Of a stretch of 64,000 bases of DNA, positions 27,797 through 35,227 are shown piece after piece. The position numbers were made by a program, and so were the translations under genes. Location of the stretch: positions 4,033,637 through 4,097,636 of the forward strand of contig NZ_CP132543.1 of NCBI RefSeq assembly GCF_030845195.1, in the 5' to 3' direction. This DNA comes from Sanyastnella coralliicola. GTDB taxonomy: Bacteria; Bacteroidota; Bacteroidia; Flavobacteriales_D; Sanyastnellaceae. Numbering within the stretch: the stretch's first letter is position 1; each line of letters opens with the position of its first letter. The notes under the pieces were generated by a model. It saw only the letters and a program-made list of their open reading frames with translations. It made no database searches and was not told where the DNA came from.

Positions 27797-28876
27797 GTGA
27801 AGAAGATCGCCATTGTAATTGGAACGCGTCCTAACTTCATCAAGGTGACGCAAATGAAGAAGGTCGGTACTGAATTGGGTATCGACGTCTCTATCGTGCA
27901 TACAGGTCAGCATTATGACCACAACATGGCTACGGTTTTCTTCGATCAATTCGGTTTGCGACCTGATCACGTATTGTCGCTCAATGAACGTCGCCCTTCA
28001 CAGCAGTTGGGCGAGAATATCGTTGCCTTGGCGAATTTCTTTGAAGAGCTACAACCTGAATTAGTCATGGTGGTAGGAGATGTGAACTCCACATTGGCTG
28101 GTGCCTTAGCCGCTCAGAAGGCAGGTTTTCCGATCGCCCACCTCGAAAGTGGACTGCGTTCCCTCGATAGAGGAATGCCAGAAGAAATCAATCGCATTCT
28201 AACTGATGAAATCACTGATCACTTCTTCGTAACTGAGGCCAGCGGTACCAAGCATTTGTTAGCTGAAGGCAAATCAGAAGCCGCCATTCATATGGTGGGT
28301 AACACGATGATTGATACCATGGTGGCATTCGAAGATGAGATTGATGCTTCTTCTATTCTTGATGATTTAAGCCTAACGGCGGAACGCTACGCTTTAATGA
28401 CCTTTCATCGTCCGGCATTGGTTGACAACGAAGCCGGCTTGAGATCATTGCTGCAACTACTCACTGAGATTAGCCAATTCCGTTCGATTGTTTTGCCGCT
28501 TCATCCGCGAACGAAAAAGCGCATGGAAGACTTTGGTTTGTGGTCATCATTTGAGGGCTTAAAAGACATTCACCTGATCGAACCCATTGGCTATTTCGAA
28601 TTCCAGAAATTGATCAAATGTGCCAAATGGGTGCTCACTGATAGCGGCGGCATTCAAGAGGAGACCACCTTCAGACAACTTCCTTGTATTACGCTCAGGC
28701 CAAATACCGAAAGGCCAATCACTATTGACCTAGGTACCAATGTCCTTGCGGAGATTGATGAGGTAATGGGTCATGTAAAGTCAATTGAGGCCGGAACTTT
28801 CAAATCAGGAGAAGTGCCACCAATGTGGGATGGTCAAGCCACCCGCAGAGCGCTCGAGATTATTCATTCACTGTAA
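27797..28876 (+). CDS. wecB: UDP-N-acetylglucosamine 2-epimerase
   Basis: Converts UDP-GlcNAc to UDP-ManNAc for surface polysaccharides. It has 359 residues with the family motifs GTRPNFIK at the start, HTGQHYDHNM, GDVNSTLAGA, HLESGLRS and TDSGGIQEE (nucleotide-binding end). The start is GTG, set by the promoter box; the first residues KKIAIVIGTRP fit the family. No other polysaccharide gene is near, so it is probably a stand-alone gene. The nonhydrolysing epimerase, rather than the hydrolysing type, is the likelier reading. Confidence 0.93.
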   Translation: MKKIAIVIGTRPNFIKVTQMKKVGTELGIDVSIVHTGQHYDHNMATVFFDQFGLRPDHVLSLNERRPSQQLGENIVALANFFEELQPELVMVVGDVNSTLAGALAAQKAGFPIAHLESGLRSLDRGMPEEINRILTDEITDHFFVTEASGTKHLLAEGKSEAAIHMVGNTMIDTMVAFEDEIDASSILDDLSLTAERYALMTFHRPALVDNEAGLRSLLQLLTEISQFRSIVLPLHPRTKKRMEDFGLWSSFEGLKDIHLIEPIGYFEFQKLIKCAKWVLTDSGGIQEETTFRQLPCITLRPNTERPITIDLGTNVLAEIDEVMGHVKSIEAGTFKSGEVPPMWDGQATRRALEIIHSL

Positions 28877-28925
28877 TTGTCGGAATCTTTTTTGTGGACG
28901 CGATTCAGGAGCTCCCTGAACGCAC

Positions 28926-28933
28926 TAGCTTTG
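28926..28933 (+). promoter_or_regulatory. Promoter -7 box TAGCTTTG of purN
   Basis: A full TAnnTTTG match, 11 bases before the ATG at 28945. Confidence 0.65.
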
Positions 28934-28944
28934 CATTGAATTCT

Positions 28945-29511
28945 ATGAAAAAACGCATTGCCATATTCGCTTCCGGTGGAGGAAGTAACGCCGCTCGAAT
29001 CATTGATCACTTGAAAGGTAGTCAAGTGGCAGAGGTCGTTCATGTACTGTCGAATCGTAAGTCTGCGGGTGTTCACGCTATCGCGGAAACGGGTGGGATT
29101 CCATCGATGAGTTTCAATCGTTCAGCTCTTGAAGAAGGTGAGATTGCCTCTTTTTTAACGAGCCAAAACATAGATTTGGTAGTGCTTGCAGGGTTTTTAA
29201 TGAAAATTCCTGACAATCTACTTAGGGCATTTCCAGACCGCATTGTAAACATTCATCCCGCACTGCTCCCTAATTACGGAGGCAAAGGAATGTATGGAAT
29301 GAATGTGCATGAAGCAGTGAAAGCAGCCGGAGAAAAAGAATCGGGAATGACGATTCATTTGGTGAATGAGAATTACGACGAAGGCAAGCTGTTGTTTCAG
29401 GCAAAAACAGCTATCAACGAAGGCGATGACGCTTCCGCGATAGCGAAAAAAGTATTGCGATTAGAACACCGCTTCTACCCTCAAATTGTGGAAGCCTTAT
29501 GTAAAGCGTGA
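28945..29511 (+). CDS. purN: Phosphoribosylglycinamide formyltransferase
   Basis: Third step of purine synthesis: transfers formyl from 10-formyl-THF to GAR. It has 188 residues starting MKKRIAIFASGGGSNA (phosphate-binding loop). The catalytic Asn and His lie in NIHPALLP, followed by the GG loop, and the YDEG motif supplies the Asp. The open frame continues 120 bases upstream over the wecB 3' end, but the promoter box at 28926 and the standard N-terminus fix the start. It carries two copies of the 13-base motif on opposite strands. marC follows at once. Confidence 0.95.
   Translation: MKKRIAIFASGGGSNAARIIDHLKGSQVAEVVHVLSNRKSAGVHAIAETGGIPSMSFNRSALEEGEIASFLTSQNIDLVVLAGFLMKIPDNLLRAFPDRIVNIHPALLPNYGGKGMYGMNVHEAVKAAGEKESGMTIHLVNENYDEGKLLFQAKTAINEGDDASAIAKKVLRLEHRFYPQIVEALCKA
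29076..29088 (+). repeat. 13-base dispersed motif, copy 7 (N=T)
   Basis: CGCTATCGCGGAA in purN, read as A-I-A-E. Confidence 0.85.
29433..29445 (-). repeat. 13-base dispersed motif, copy 8 (N=T)
   Basis: TTCCGCGATAGCG in purN, antisense to the gene, encoding S-A-I-A. Confidence 0.85.
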
Positions 29512-29513
29512 TT

Positions 29514-30092
29514 ATGGAATTTACTTGGACGAACTTCTTCTCGGTGACCATGGTTTTGTTCGCGGTTATCGATATCATCGGATCCATTCCGGTGATCTTG
29601 GATGTAAAGAAAAAAGCAGGTGATATTAACGAGCTGCGAGCTTCTCTTGTAGCACTGGGTATCATGATTGCCTTCCTGTTTATAGGAGAAAAGCTGATCA
29701 CCTTCCTCGGGATTGATGTCAATTCATTTGCCGTGGCGGGTTCATTTGTCTTGTTCTTCCTAGCCTTAGAAATGGTGCTTGGAGTCGAGTTCTTCAAACA
29801 AGATGAAACAGCGCATAAGACGGCAACCATTGTCCCAATTGCCTTTCCATTGATTGCGGGAGCCGGTACTATGACGACGATCATCTCGCTCCGGTCGGAA
29901 TTCTCTCAATTGGAGATTGGATTGGCTATTATCGCCAACATGCTCATCGTTTTCTTTGTGCTAAAATTGACCGATCGAATCGGAAGAGCCTTAGGAGACG
30001 CGGGAATTGCTGTGCTCCGAAAAGCCTTCGGAATTATCCTCTTGGCGATTGCGATCAAACTGTTCTCATCTAACGCGAAAATGCTCTTTTAA
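29514..30092 (+). CDS. MarC-family inner-membrane protein
   Basis: A 192-residue membrane protein of the MarC/UPF0056 family with about six helices (FFSVTMVLFAVIDIIGSIPV is the typical first). The role of the family is not established; the old link to multiple antibiotic resistance was not upheld. The start ATG 29514 lies two bases after the purN stop, and the stop overlaps the rnhA start by one base, so purN-marC-rnhA are probably cotranscribed. Confidence 0.88.
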   Translation: MEFTWTNFFSVTMVLFAVIDIIGSIPVILDVKKKAGDINELRASLVALGIMIAFLFIGEKLITFLGIDVNSFAVAGSFVLFFLALEMVLGVEFFKQDETAHKTATIVPIAFPLIAGAGTMTTIISLRSEFSQLEIGLAIIANMLIVFFVLKLTDRIGRALGDAGIAVLRKAFGIILLAIAIKLFSSNAKMLF

Positions 30093-30550
30093 TGGAAGTA
30101 GTGGCTTATACCGACGGCGGCGCAAGTGGAAATCCAGGTCCTGGTGGGTATGGAGCCATCCTCATGTGGGGGAAACACCGAAAGGAACTCAGTGAAGGCT
30201 TTCGCCTGACAACCAACAACCGCATGGAGCTGCTCGCCGTCATCATGGTGCTTGAAACACTCAAGCGCGATGGGCTTTCGGTCGTCATCTACTCAGACAG
30301 TAAATACGTGGTAGACGCGGTGTCAAAAGGTTGGGTCTTCAACTGGGAAAAGAAGAACTACAAAGACAAAAAGAACTCGGACCTCTGGAAGCGCTTCCTC
30401 ATCTCCTACCGGAAACACAATGTCCGTTTCAACTGGGTCAAAGGCCACGCAGGAGACCCCATGAATGAGCGCGCCGACGAACTTGCGGTCTCAGCCTACC
30501 AAACCGGACCGTTGTTGGTAGATGAAGGGTACGAGGCGATTGCTAGATAA
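30092..30550 (+). CDS. rnhA: Ribonuclease HI
   Basis: Cuts the RNA strand of RNA-DNA hybrids (Okazaki primers, R-loops). It has 152 residues with the acidic active site Asp8 (YTDGGASGNPG), Glu46 (NNRMELLA), Asp69 (YSDSKYV) and Asp129 (NERADELA), plus the helpful His119 in VKGHAG. It ends at a region of 7-base repeats and overlaps marC by one base. Confidence 0.95.
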   Translation: MEVVAYTDGGASGNPGPGGYGAILMWGKHRKELSEGFRLTTNNRMELLAVIMVLETLKRDGLSVVIYSDSKYVVDAVSKGWVFNWEKKNYKDKKNSDLWKRFLISYRKHNVRFNWVKGHAGDPMNERADELAVSAYQTGPLLVDEGYEAIAR

Positions 30551-30745
30551 TGGTGGACTGTTGTCGGTAGACGGTGGACGGGATGGAATAGTAATTAGTA
30601 AATAATTATTTCGAAGTAGTGAATAGGGCTATAGTTTAGTTTCGTTCCACGTTCCACGTTCCACGTTCCACGTTCCACGTTCCACGTTCCACGTTCCACG
30701 TTCCACGTTCCACGCACCGCATTCCGCAATCCGCGTTCCGCACTC
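30551..30745. repeat. 7-base-period array (CCGTCnA, GTTCCAC x10, nTTCCGC)
   Basis: Directly after the rnhA stop are degenerate units that read CCGTCCA/CCGTCTA on the minus strand (to about 30585). After a short AT-rich stretch come ten perfect tandem GTTCCAC units (30644-30713), then GCACCGC, ATTCCGC, AATCCGC, GTTCCGC and ACTCCTT in the same 7-base register. No gene lies here. Confidence 0.9.
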
Positions 30746-30786
30746 CTTATTTCGAACAATCTTCTGCGTTGCTGATTACTATTCCG

Positions 30787-30794
30787 TACTTTTG
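30787..30794 (+). promoter_or_regulatory. Promoter -7 box TACTTTTG of gcdH
   Basis: A full TAnnTTTG match, 18 bases before the ATG at 30813. Confidence 0.65.
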
Positions 30795-30812
30795 CCCCCG
30801 AAATTTAGGATT

Positions 30813-31991
30813 ATGAGAACCGACCAATACCAAGGACACGACTACTACCTAATGGACGATTTGCTCACTGAAGAGCATAAGTTAATCCGTGACACAGCAC
30901 GTGCATGGGTGAAGAAGGAAGTAAGTCCGATCATTGAAAAAGCGTTCGAAGACGGGAAATTCCCACGCCATCTGATCAAAGGAATCGCAGAGATCGGCGG
31001 ATTCGGACCTTATATCCCAACAGAATACGGAGGCGCAGGACTCGATCAAATCTCTTACGGATTGATCATGCAAGAGTTGGAGCGCTGTGATTCTGGACTG
31101 CGTTCGACATCGTCGGTACAGAGTTCATTGGTGATGTACCCAATTTGGAAGTACGGAACGGAAGAGCAACGACAGAAGTTCCTTCCAGGTCTTGCATCTG
31201 GAGAACTTGTAGGGTGTTTCGGTTTGACAGAGCCAGACCACGGGTCAAACCCAGGAGGGATGACCACGAACTTTAAAGATATGGGTGACCACTACTTGCT
31301 AAACGGAGCAAAGATGTGGATCTCCAACGCACCATTCGCTGACCTAGCCGTAGTATGGGCTAAGGACGAATCAGGACGTATCCACGGATTGATCGTGGAG
31401 CGTGGAATGGAAGGTTTCTCTACACCAACAATGACTGGTAAGTGGAGCCTACGTGCATCTGATACAGGCGAGCTCATCTTCGAAGATGTGAAGGTGCCAA
31501 AAGAAAACTTGATGCCAGGTCGCAGCGGACTAGGAGCTCCATTGAGCTGTCTTGATTCTGCACGTTACGGTATCGCTTGGGGTGCCATCGGAGCAGCACT
31601 AGACTGCTACGATATCGCACTTCGCTACGCGAAAGAGCGCAAGCAGTTCGATCGTCCAATCGCAGGTTTCCAACTACAGCAGAAGAAACTAGCTGAGATG
31701 ATCACTGAGATCACCAAAGCACAGTTGTTCACTCACCGCCTAGGTCAACTTCGTAACGAAGGACGTGCAACATCAGCACAGATCTCAATGGCAAAGCGTA
31801 ACAACGTAGACATGGCGATCAACATCGCACGTGAAGCACGCCAGATTCTCGGTGGTATGGGTATCATCAACGAATACCCAATCATGCGCCACATGATGAA
31901 CCTAGAATCAGTAATCACATACGAAGGAACTCACGATATCCACCTGTTGATTACGGGGATGGATATTACGGGGGAAAACGCATTTAAATAG
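30813..31991 (+). CDS. gcdH: Glutaryl-CoA dehydrogenase-like acyl-CoA dehydrogenase
   Basis: A flavoprotein of 392 residues that oxidises, and in the true GCDH also decarboxylates, glutaryl-CoA from lysine and tryptophan breakdown. The flavin/substrate stretch GCFGLTEPDHGSNPGGM and the catalytic Glu in TYEGTHDIHLLITG are those of the glutaryl-CoA subgroup. ATG 30813 (MRTDQYQGHDYY) is preferred because the promoter box lies just before it. It is a single gene ended by the terminator at 32044. Another short-chain acyl-CoA substrate cannot be ruled out. Confidence 0.88.
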   Translation: MRTDQYQGHDYYLMDDLLTEEHKLIRDTARAWVKKEVSPIIEKAFEDGKFPRHLIKGIAEIGGFGPYIPTEYGGAGLDQISYGLIMQELERCDSGLRSTSSVQSSLVMYPIWKYGTEEQRQKFLPGLASGELVGCFGLTEPDHGSNPGGMTTNFKDMGDHYLLNGAKMWISNAPFADLAVVWAKDESGRIHGLIVERGMEGFSTPTMTGKWSLRASDTGELIFEDVKVPKENLMPGRSGLGAPLSCLDSARYGIAWGAIGAALDCYDIALRYAKERKQFDRPIAGFQLQQKKLAEMITEITKAQLFTHRLGQLRNEGRATSAQISMAKRNNVDMAINIAREARQILGGMGIINEYPIMRHMMNLESVITYEGTHDIHLLITGMDITGENAFK

Positions 31992-32019
31992 GCGTAGGGC
32001 CTAGGGCTTAAGGCTTAAG
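31992..32019 (+). repeat. 7-base-period array, GGCTTAA type, after gcdH
   Basis: Four units, GCGTAGG-GCCTAGG-GCTTAAG-GCTTAAG, beginning with the base after the gcdH stop. Confidence 0.75.
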
Positions 32020-32043
32020 GCGTTTTTTAAGATGGAATTCGAC

Positions 32044-32074
32044 GGGTGCTTCGTATTGGAGCACCCTTTTTTTT
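32044..32074 (+). terminator. Terminator of gcdH
   Basis: GGGTGCT-TCGTATTGG-AGCACCC followed by eight T. Confidence 0.88.
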
Positions 32075-32116
32075 GTGCCCAAGATTTTTTGCTAAAGCAA
32101 GCAATTGACCTGAGTC

Positions 32117-32144
32117 GGCTTAAGCCTTAGGCCATAAGCCATAA
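32117..32144 (-). repeat. 7-base-period array, GGCTTAn type, after the nitrilase gene
   Basis: GGCTTAA-GCCTTAG-GCCATAA-GCCATAA on the plus strand. On the minus strand the units read GGCTTAT/GGCCTAA, the same type as the array after gcdH, placed downstream of the converging gene. Confidence 0.7.
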
Positions 32145-32154
32145 GCCGGTTCGA

Positions 32155-32934
32155 TCATTGATCGAACAACACCGGAAACTTCCCCCGAAACGCTTCGAGT
32201 TCACTCGCTGAGAAGCTGCCGCGTAAGATCATTTCTTCTCCAGGTGCGCCGATGGCGATGTCTTCACCTTTGGAGTCTAGGAGGCATGAGTCTCCTGTGT
32301 ATTCAATGTTGTTGCCGTCGCTACCGACGCGGTTGCAGCCGATCACGTAGCATTGATTCTCGATGGCACGCGCTCGGAGCAGTGTTTTCCATGGAGTGCT
32401 GCGCACTGCGGGCCAGTTTGCTGAATAGATGGCGGCATCGTAATCTGGTTGGCCGTCTGTGATGGTGTTGCGAGCGAAAGACGGAAAACGAAGGTCATAA
32501 CATACCTGAAGTAGGATGTTCCATCCGCGCCAGTTGACGATAACTCTGGAGCCTCCTGGAGAGTATTCGTCGTCTTCATTGGCGAAGGTGAAAAGGTGGT
32601 ATTTATCGTACCAGTGTACTTCACCGTCAGGACGTACGAAGTACATGCGGTTGTAGTACTTCCCTTGGTCTTTGGTGCTAATGGAACCGACGATGGCAGC
32701 GTCAAGGTGTTTCGCCCATTGGCGCATACGTTGAAGGCTTTCCATGGAGTCAAGGTGGTGATCTTCAGCGATAGGAGCAGGTTTCATGGAGAAACCAGTG
32801 GTGAACATTTCAGGTAGCACGATGAGGTCGCTCGACGATTCGTTGCTGATGAGTTGTTCGATGTGATCGAGGTTGGCTTTGCGGTCTTCCCAATGCAGTG
32901 TGCACTGAACTGAGGATACGTGAAGATCTTCCAT
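32155..32934 (-). CDS. Carbon-nitrogen hydrolase, omega-amidase (YafV-like)
   Basis: A 259-residue nitrilase-superfamily enzyme. The Glu-Lys-Cys triad is in LPEMFTTGF, YDKYHLFTF and LLQVCYDLRFP. Motif context and length match the omega-amidase group (YafV/Nit2-like), which cleaves 2-oxoglutaramate or 2-oxosuccinamate. The aminotransferase two genes upstream could make that substrate. The promoter box TACCTTCG ends five bases before the ATG. The stop codon lies in the palindrome GTTCGATCATTGATCGAAC (32147-32165). Confidence 0.88.
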   Translation of the reverse strand: MEDLHVSSVQCTLHWEDRKANLDHIEQLISNESSSDLIVLPEMFTTGFSMKPAPIAEDHHLDSMESLQRMRQWAKHLDAAIVGSISTKDQGKYYNRMYFVRPDGEVHWYDKYHLFTFANEDDEYSPGGSRVIVNWRGWNILLQVCYDLRFPSFARNTITDGQPDYDAAIYSANWPAVRSTPWKTLLRARAIENQCYVIGCNRVGSDGNNIEYTGDSCLLDSKGEDIAIGAPGEEMILRGSFSASELEAFRGKFPVLFDQ

Positions 32935-32939
32935 ATCCC

Positions 32940-32947
32940 CGAAGGTA
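32940..32947 (-). promoter_or_regulatory. Promoter -7 box TACCTTCG of the nitrilase gene
   Basis: One mismatch to TAnnTTTG, minus strand, five bases before the start codon, implying a leaderless mRNA. Confidence 0.55.
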
Positions 32948-32955
32948 AAACTTGT

Positions 32956-33792
32956 CTACTTCGGAAGGAATAAAAGATCGAAGAATTGTGGTAGTTCTTG
33001 GTCTTTCTTCCAGTCGAAAGGAGTTACGTTTCCGCGGTAGCGAAATGCTTGAAACCCTTTAGAATCTAGATATTCACTAACTGCGCGATAACTATTGGGG
33101 TTGCGATCAGAGCTGGCGCTTCGAACCTCACACCAGACCGCTTTAACCTTTCCAGCGTCGATCAGTCCTTCGCATCCCTTCATGGCCGCTTCTTCATGAC
33201 CCTCTACATCAATCTTCAGTAAGTCGATGGTTCCCACTTCTGAGAGCAAATCGTCTAGTCGTTGCGTCACTACTTCTGTCTCGCGACTGTAGCCTGAAGC
33301 TTCCCAGCCCTCAGAGCTCATAGTCAAGGAGTTTCCGCCAATATTGCTGTCGCTCAAAAAGAAGGTGGCGGAACCGGCTTTGTCACTCACTGCAACGGCA
33401 TGTACCTCGCCAAAGCTCTGTTGGTTCTCACTTAAAAAGGCAGCTAGTTCTGGAGCAGCTTCAACCGCAATGGAGCGAGCTCCCATTCCTTGCGCTAACA
33501 AACTAAAGCCACCTAGATTGGCGCCGACATCCACGAATAAATCGCCCTTTTTCAGGCTTGAACGCATGTATCTTCCAAGATCAGATTGATGGAAGTTGCG
33601 TAGGAAGTTTTTTCCCGCAAAAGCGATGATATGGGCTTTAGGATGACCTTTGGTGCTAATGCGATGTCCGTTGAGCTTGATGCCGCTAGGGTCGCTATTC
33701 AGCTTACGGCCAATATTGACAATAAAGTCGTGCTTTCGCCCACTGACGTTCACCGTGAAGGGTAAGATCGAAAGCAGATTGGCCAACCACAT
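32956..33792 (-). CDS. FkbM-family methyltransferase
   Basis: A SAM-dependent methyltransferase of 278 residues. The SAM-binding loop is FVDVGANLGGFSLLA, followed by AVEAAPE (acidic residue for the SAM ribose) and the FkbM hallmark LLKIDVEGHEEAAMKG. Members O-methylate sugars, lipids or small metabolites; the substrate is unknown. It starts one base after the aminotransferase stop, so both share a transcript. It carries one copy of the 13-base motif. Confidence 0.87.
   Translation of the reverse strand: MWLANLLSILPFTVNVSGRKHDFIVNIGRKLNSDPSGIKLNGHRISTKGHPKAHIIAFAGKNFLRNFHQSDLGRYMRSSLKKGDLFVDVGANLGGFSLLAQGMGARSIAVEAAPELAAFLSENQQSFGEVHAVAVSDKAGSATFFLSDSNIGGNSLTMSSEGWEASGYSRETEVVTQRLDDLLSEVGTIDLLKIDVEGHEEAAMKGCEGLIDAGKVKAVWCEVRSASSDRNPNSYRAVSEYLDSKGFQAFRYRGNVTPFDWKKDQELPQFFDLLFLPK
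33030..33042 (-). repeat. 13-base dispersed motif, copy 9 (N=C)
   Basis: CGCTACCGCGGAA on the minus strand, inside the FkbM gene, encoding R-Y-R-G, a different frame from the other sense copies. Confidence 0.8.
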
Positions 33793-33793
33793 G

Positions 33794-34951
33794 TTAGAGT
33801 GTTTTCAATACTTCAGCCGCCTTGACGAGCGTCTCGTCTGATTTGGCAAAACAAAAGCGTAGCACGTGCTCTTGAATTGGGTTGTGGTAGAACACAGAAA
33901 CAGGAATAGACGCAATACCGGGATTGGCAGTCCATTGCTTGGCAACCTCCGTATCATCAGCGTCAACGATTTGACTGTAATTTAGCAGTTGGAAGTAGGT
34001 ACCTTCCGCCGGAATCAATTCGAAGCGACTGCCATCGAGGGCATCAATGAAGAGGTCTCGTTTCTTTTGATAGAAAGAGCTTAGTTCAGCGACATGTCCT
34101 CCATCTTCCTTCATGAATTCCGCGATAGCGTATTGCAAAGGATGATTCACACAGAAGACATTGTATTGATGCACCTTTCTGAATTCGGTCATCAATGCTT
34201 CAGGAGCAGCTATGTAACCGATTTTCCAACCGGTGAGGTGATAAGTCTTTCCAAACGAACCAACGATCAAGCTTTGTGCGGCCAAGATCGGTGAGCGTGC
34301 ACAAGAAGCATGCTGCTTACCATCGAAGACAATGTGTTCGTAAACCTCGTCACTCAAAACGATGATGTCTGAGTCTTCGACAATCTTTTCCAGCTCCTTG
34401 AGGTCATTCTCATCCATGCACATTCCTGTTGGATTGTGTGGTGTGTTGAGAATGATCATGCGCGTTTTACGATTCACCACCTTACGTACTTCATCCCAAT
34501 CAATGCGGTAATCCGGGCATTTGAGTTGGATGTAAATTGCAGAACCTCCAGCCATTTCTACTGCAGGAGCATAGCAATCGTAGGCAGGGGTGAAGATGAT
34601 CACCTCGTCATCTTCTTTCACCAAGGCGTTCACTGCCGTGAAGATGGCTTGCGTTGCACCCGCTGTAATGGTGATTTCAGATTCAGGATCATAGCTAGTT
34701 CCATAGGCCTCAAGTTGTCCTGAAACCTGCTCACGCAGGGAAGGGAGGCCCGCCATGGGAGCGTACTGGTTCATACCAGCATTCATCGCTTTTTTGGCGT
34801 GCTTCAATAACTTGTCAGGGGCATCGAACTCAGGAAAACCTTGCGATAGGTTAATCGCTCCTTGCTCCTTGGCAAGGGCAGACATCACCGTAAAAATAGT
34901 AGTTCCTACACGCGGCAGTTTCGACGAAAGAGTGGATGGATAGGTTGGCAT
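33794..34951 (-). CDS. Class I aminotransferase (YbdL / glutamine transaminase K type)
   Basis: A PLP aminotransferase of 385 residues, with NLSQGFPEFDAP near the N-terminus, NTPHNPTG, the SDEVYEHIVFD aspartate motif and the PLP lysine in GSFGKTYHLTGWKIGY. This subgroup uses methionine, glutamine or aromatic amino acids, and related enzymes act on kynurenine. With the omega-amidase-like nitrilase downstream it could form the glutamine-transaminase/omega-amidase pair used in methionine salvage. The promoter is probably TATCTTCG at 34980-34973. One copy of the 13-base motif lies in frame (A-I-A-E). Confidence 0.9.
   Translation of the reverse strand: MPTYPSTLSSKLPRVGTTIFTVMSALAKEQGAINLSQGFPEFDAPDKLLKHAKKAMNAGMNQYAPMAGLPSLREQVSGQLEAYGTSYDPESEITITAGATQAIFTAVNALVKEDDEVIIFTPAYDCYAPAVEMAGGSAIYIQLKCPDYRIDWDEVRKVVNRKTRMIILNTPHNPTGMCMDENDLKELEKIVEDSDIIVLSDEVYEHIVFDGKQHASCARSPILAAQSLIVGSFGKTYHLTGWKIGYIAAPEALMTEFRKVHQYNVFCVNHPLQYAIAEFMKEDGGHVAELSSFYQKKRDLFIDALDGSRFELIPAEGTYFQLLNYSQIVDADDTEVAKQWTANPGIASIPVSVFYHNPIQEHVLRFCFAKSDETLVKAAEVLKTL
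34118..34130 (-). repeat. 13-base dispersed motif, copy 10 (N=T)
   Basis: CGCTATCGCGGAA on the minus strand, encoding A-I-A-E in the aminotransferase. Confidence 0.85.
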
Positions 34952-34972
34952 ATGTCGATCAGCTCAAGGCCG

Positions 34973-34999
34973 CGAAGATAGCCCATTTTTCTGGCTATC
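34973..34999 (-). promoter_or_regulatory. Promoter box TATCTTCG with overlapping inverted repeat
   Basis: The minus-strand box (34980-34973) overlaps GATAGCC-N9-GGCTATC (34977-34999). This is a plausible repressor site for the aminotransferase operon. Confidence 0.4.
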
Positions 35000-35011
35000 G
35001 AAGGCTTTTTT

Positions 35012-35072
35012 GTCCGGCGTCCGGCATCCGGCGTCCGTGTTTTGTCCGGCGTCCGGCATCCGGCGTCCGTTT
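35012..35072. repeat. 7-base-period array TCCGGCG/TCCGGCA
   Basis: Two copies of a block TCCGGCG-TCCGGCA-TCCGGCG-TCCGT, separated by about five bases, in the gap between the divergent aminotransferase and subtilase genes. Confidence 0.88.
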
Positions 35073-35108
35073 CTTTTTTTGACGGTCACTGAGGCGAAGA
35101 ATGCGACC

Positions 35109-35178
35109 ACTAAAAACTAAAAACCAAAGACCAATAACCAAGAACCCCGCGATCCGCGATCCGCATTCCGCGCTCCTC
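35109..35178. repeat. 7-base-period array drifting from ACTAAAA to GATCCGC
   Basis: Successive 7-base units ACTAAAA, ACTAAAA, ACCAAAG, ACCAATA, ACCAAGA, ACCCCGC, GATCCGC, GATCCGC, ATTCCGC, GCTCCTC keep the same register although the sequence changes completely along the array. Confidence 0.8.
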
Positions 35179-35193
35179 CTACCGGATTTTCCT

Positions 35194-35201
35194 TATCTTT
35201 A
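35194..35201 (+). promoter_or_regulatory. Promoter -7 box TATCTTTA of the subtilase
   Basis: One mismatch to TAnnTTTG, 26 bases before the ATG at 35228. Confidence 0.5.
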
Positions 35202-35227
35202 TGTTTCGTCTATAACCTTAACGACCA

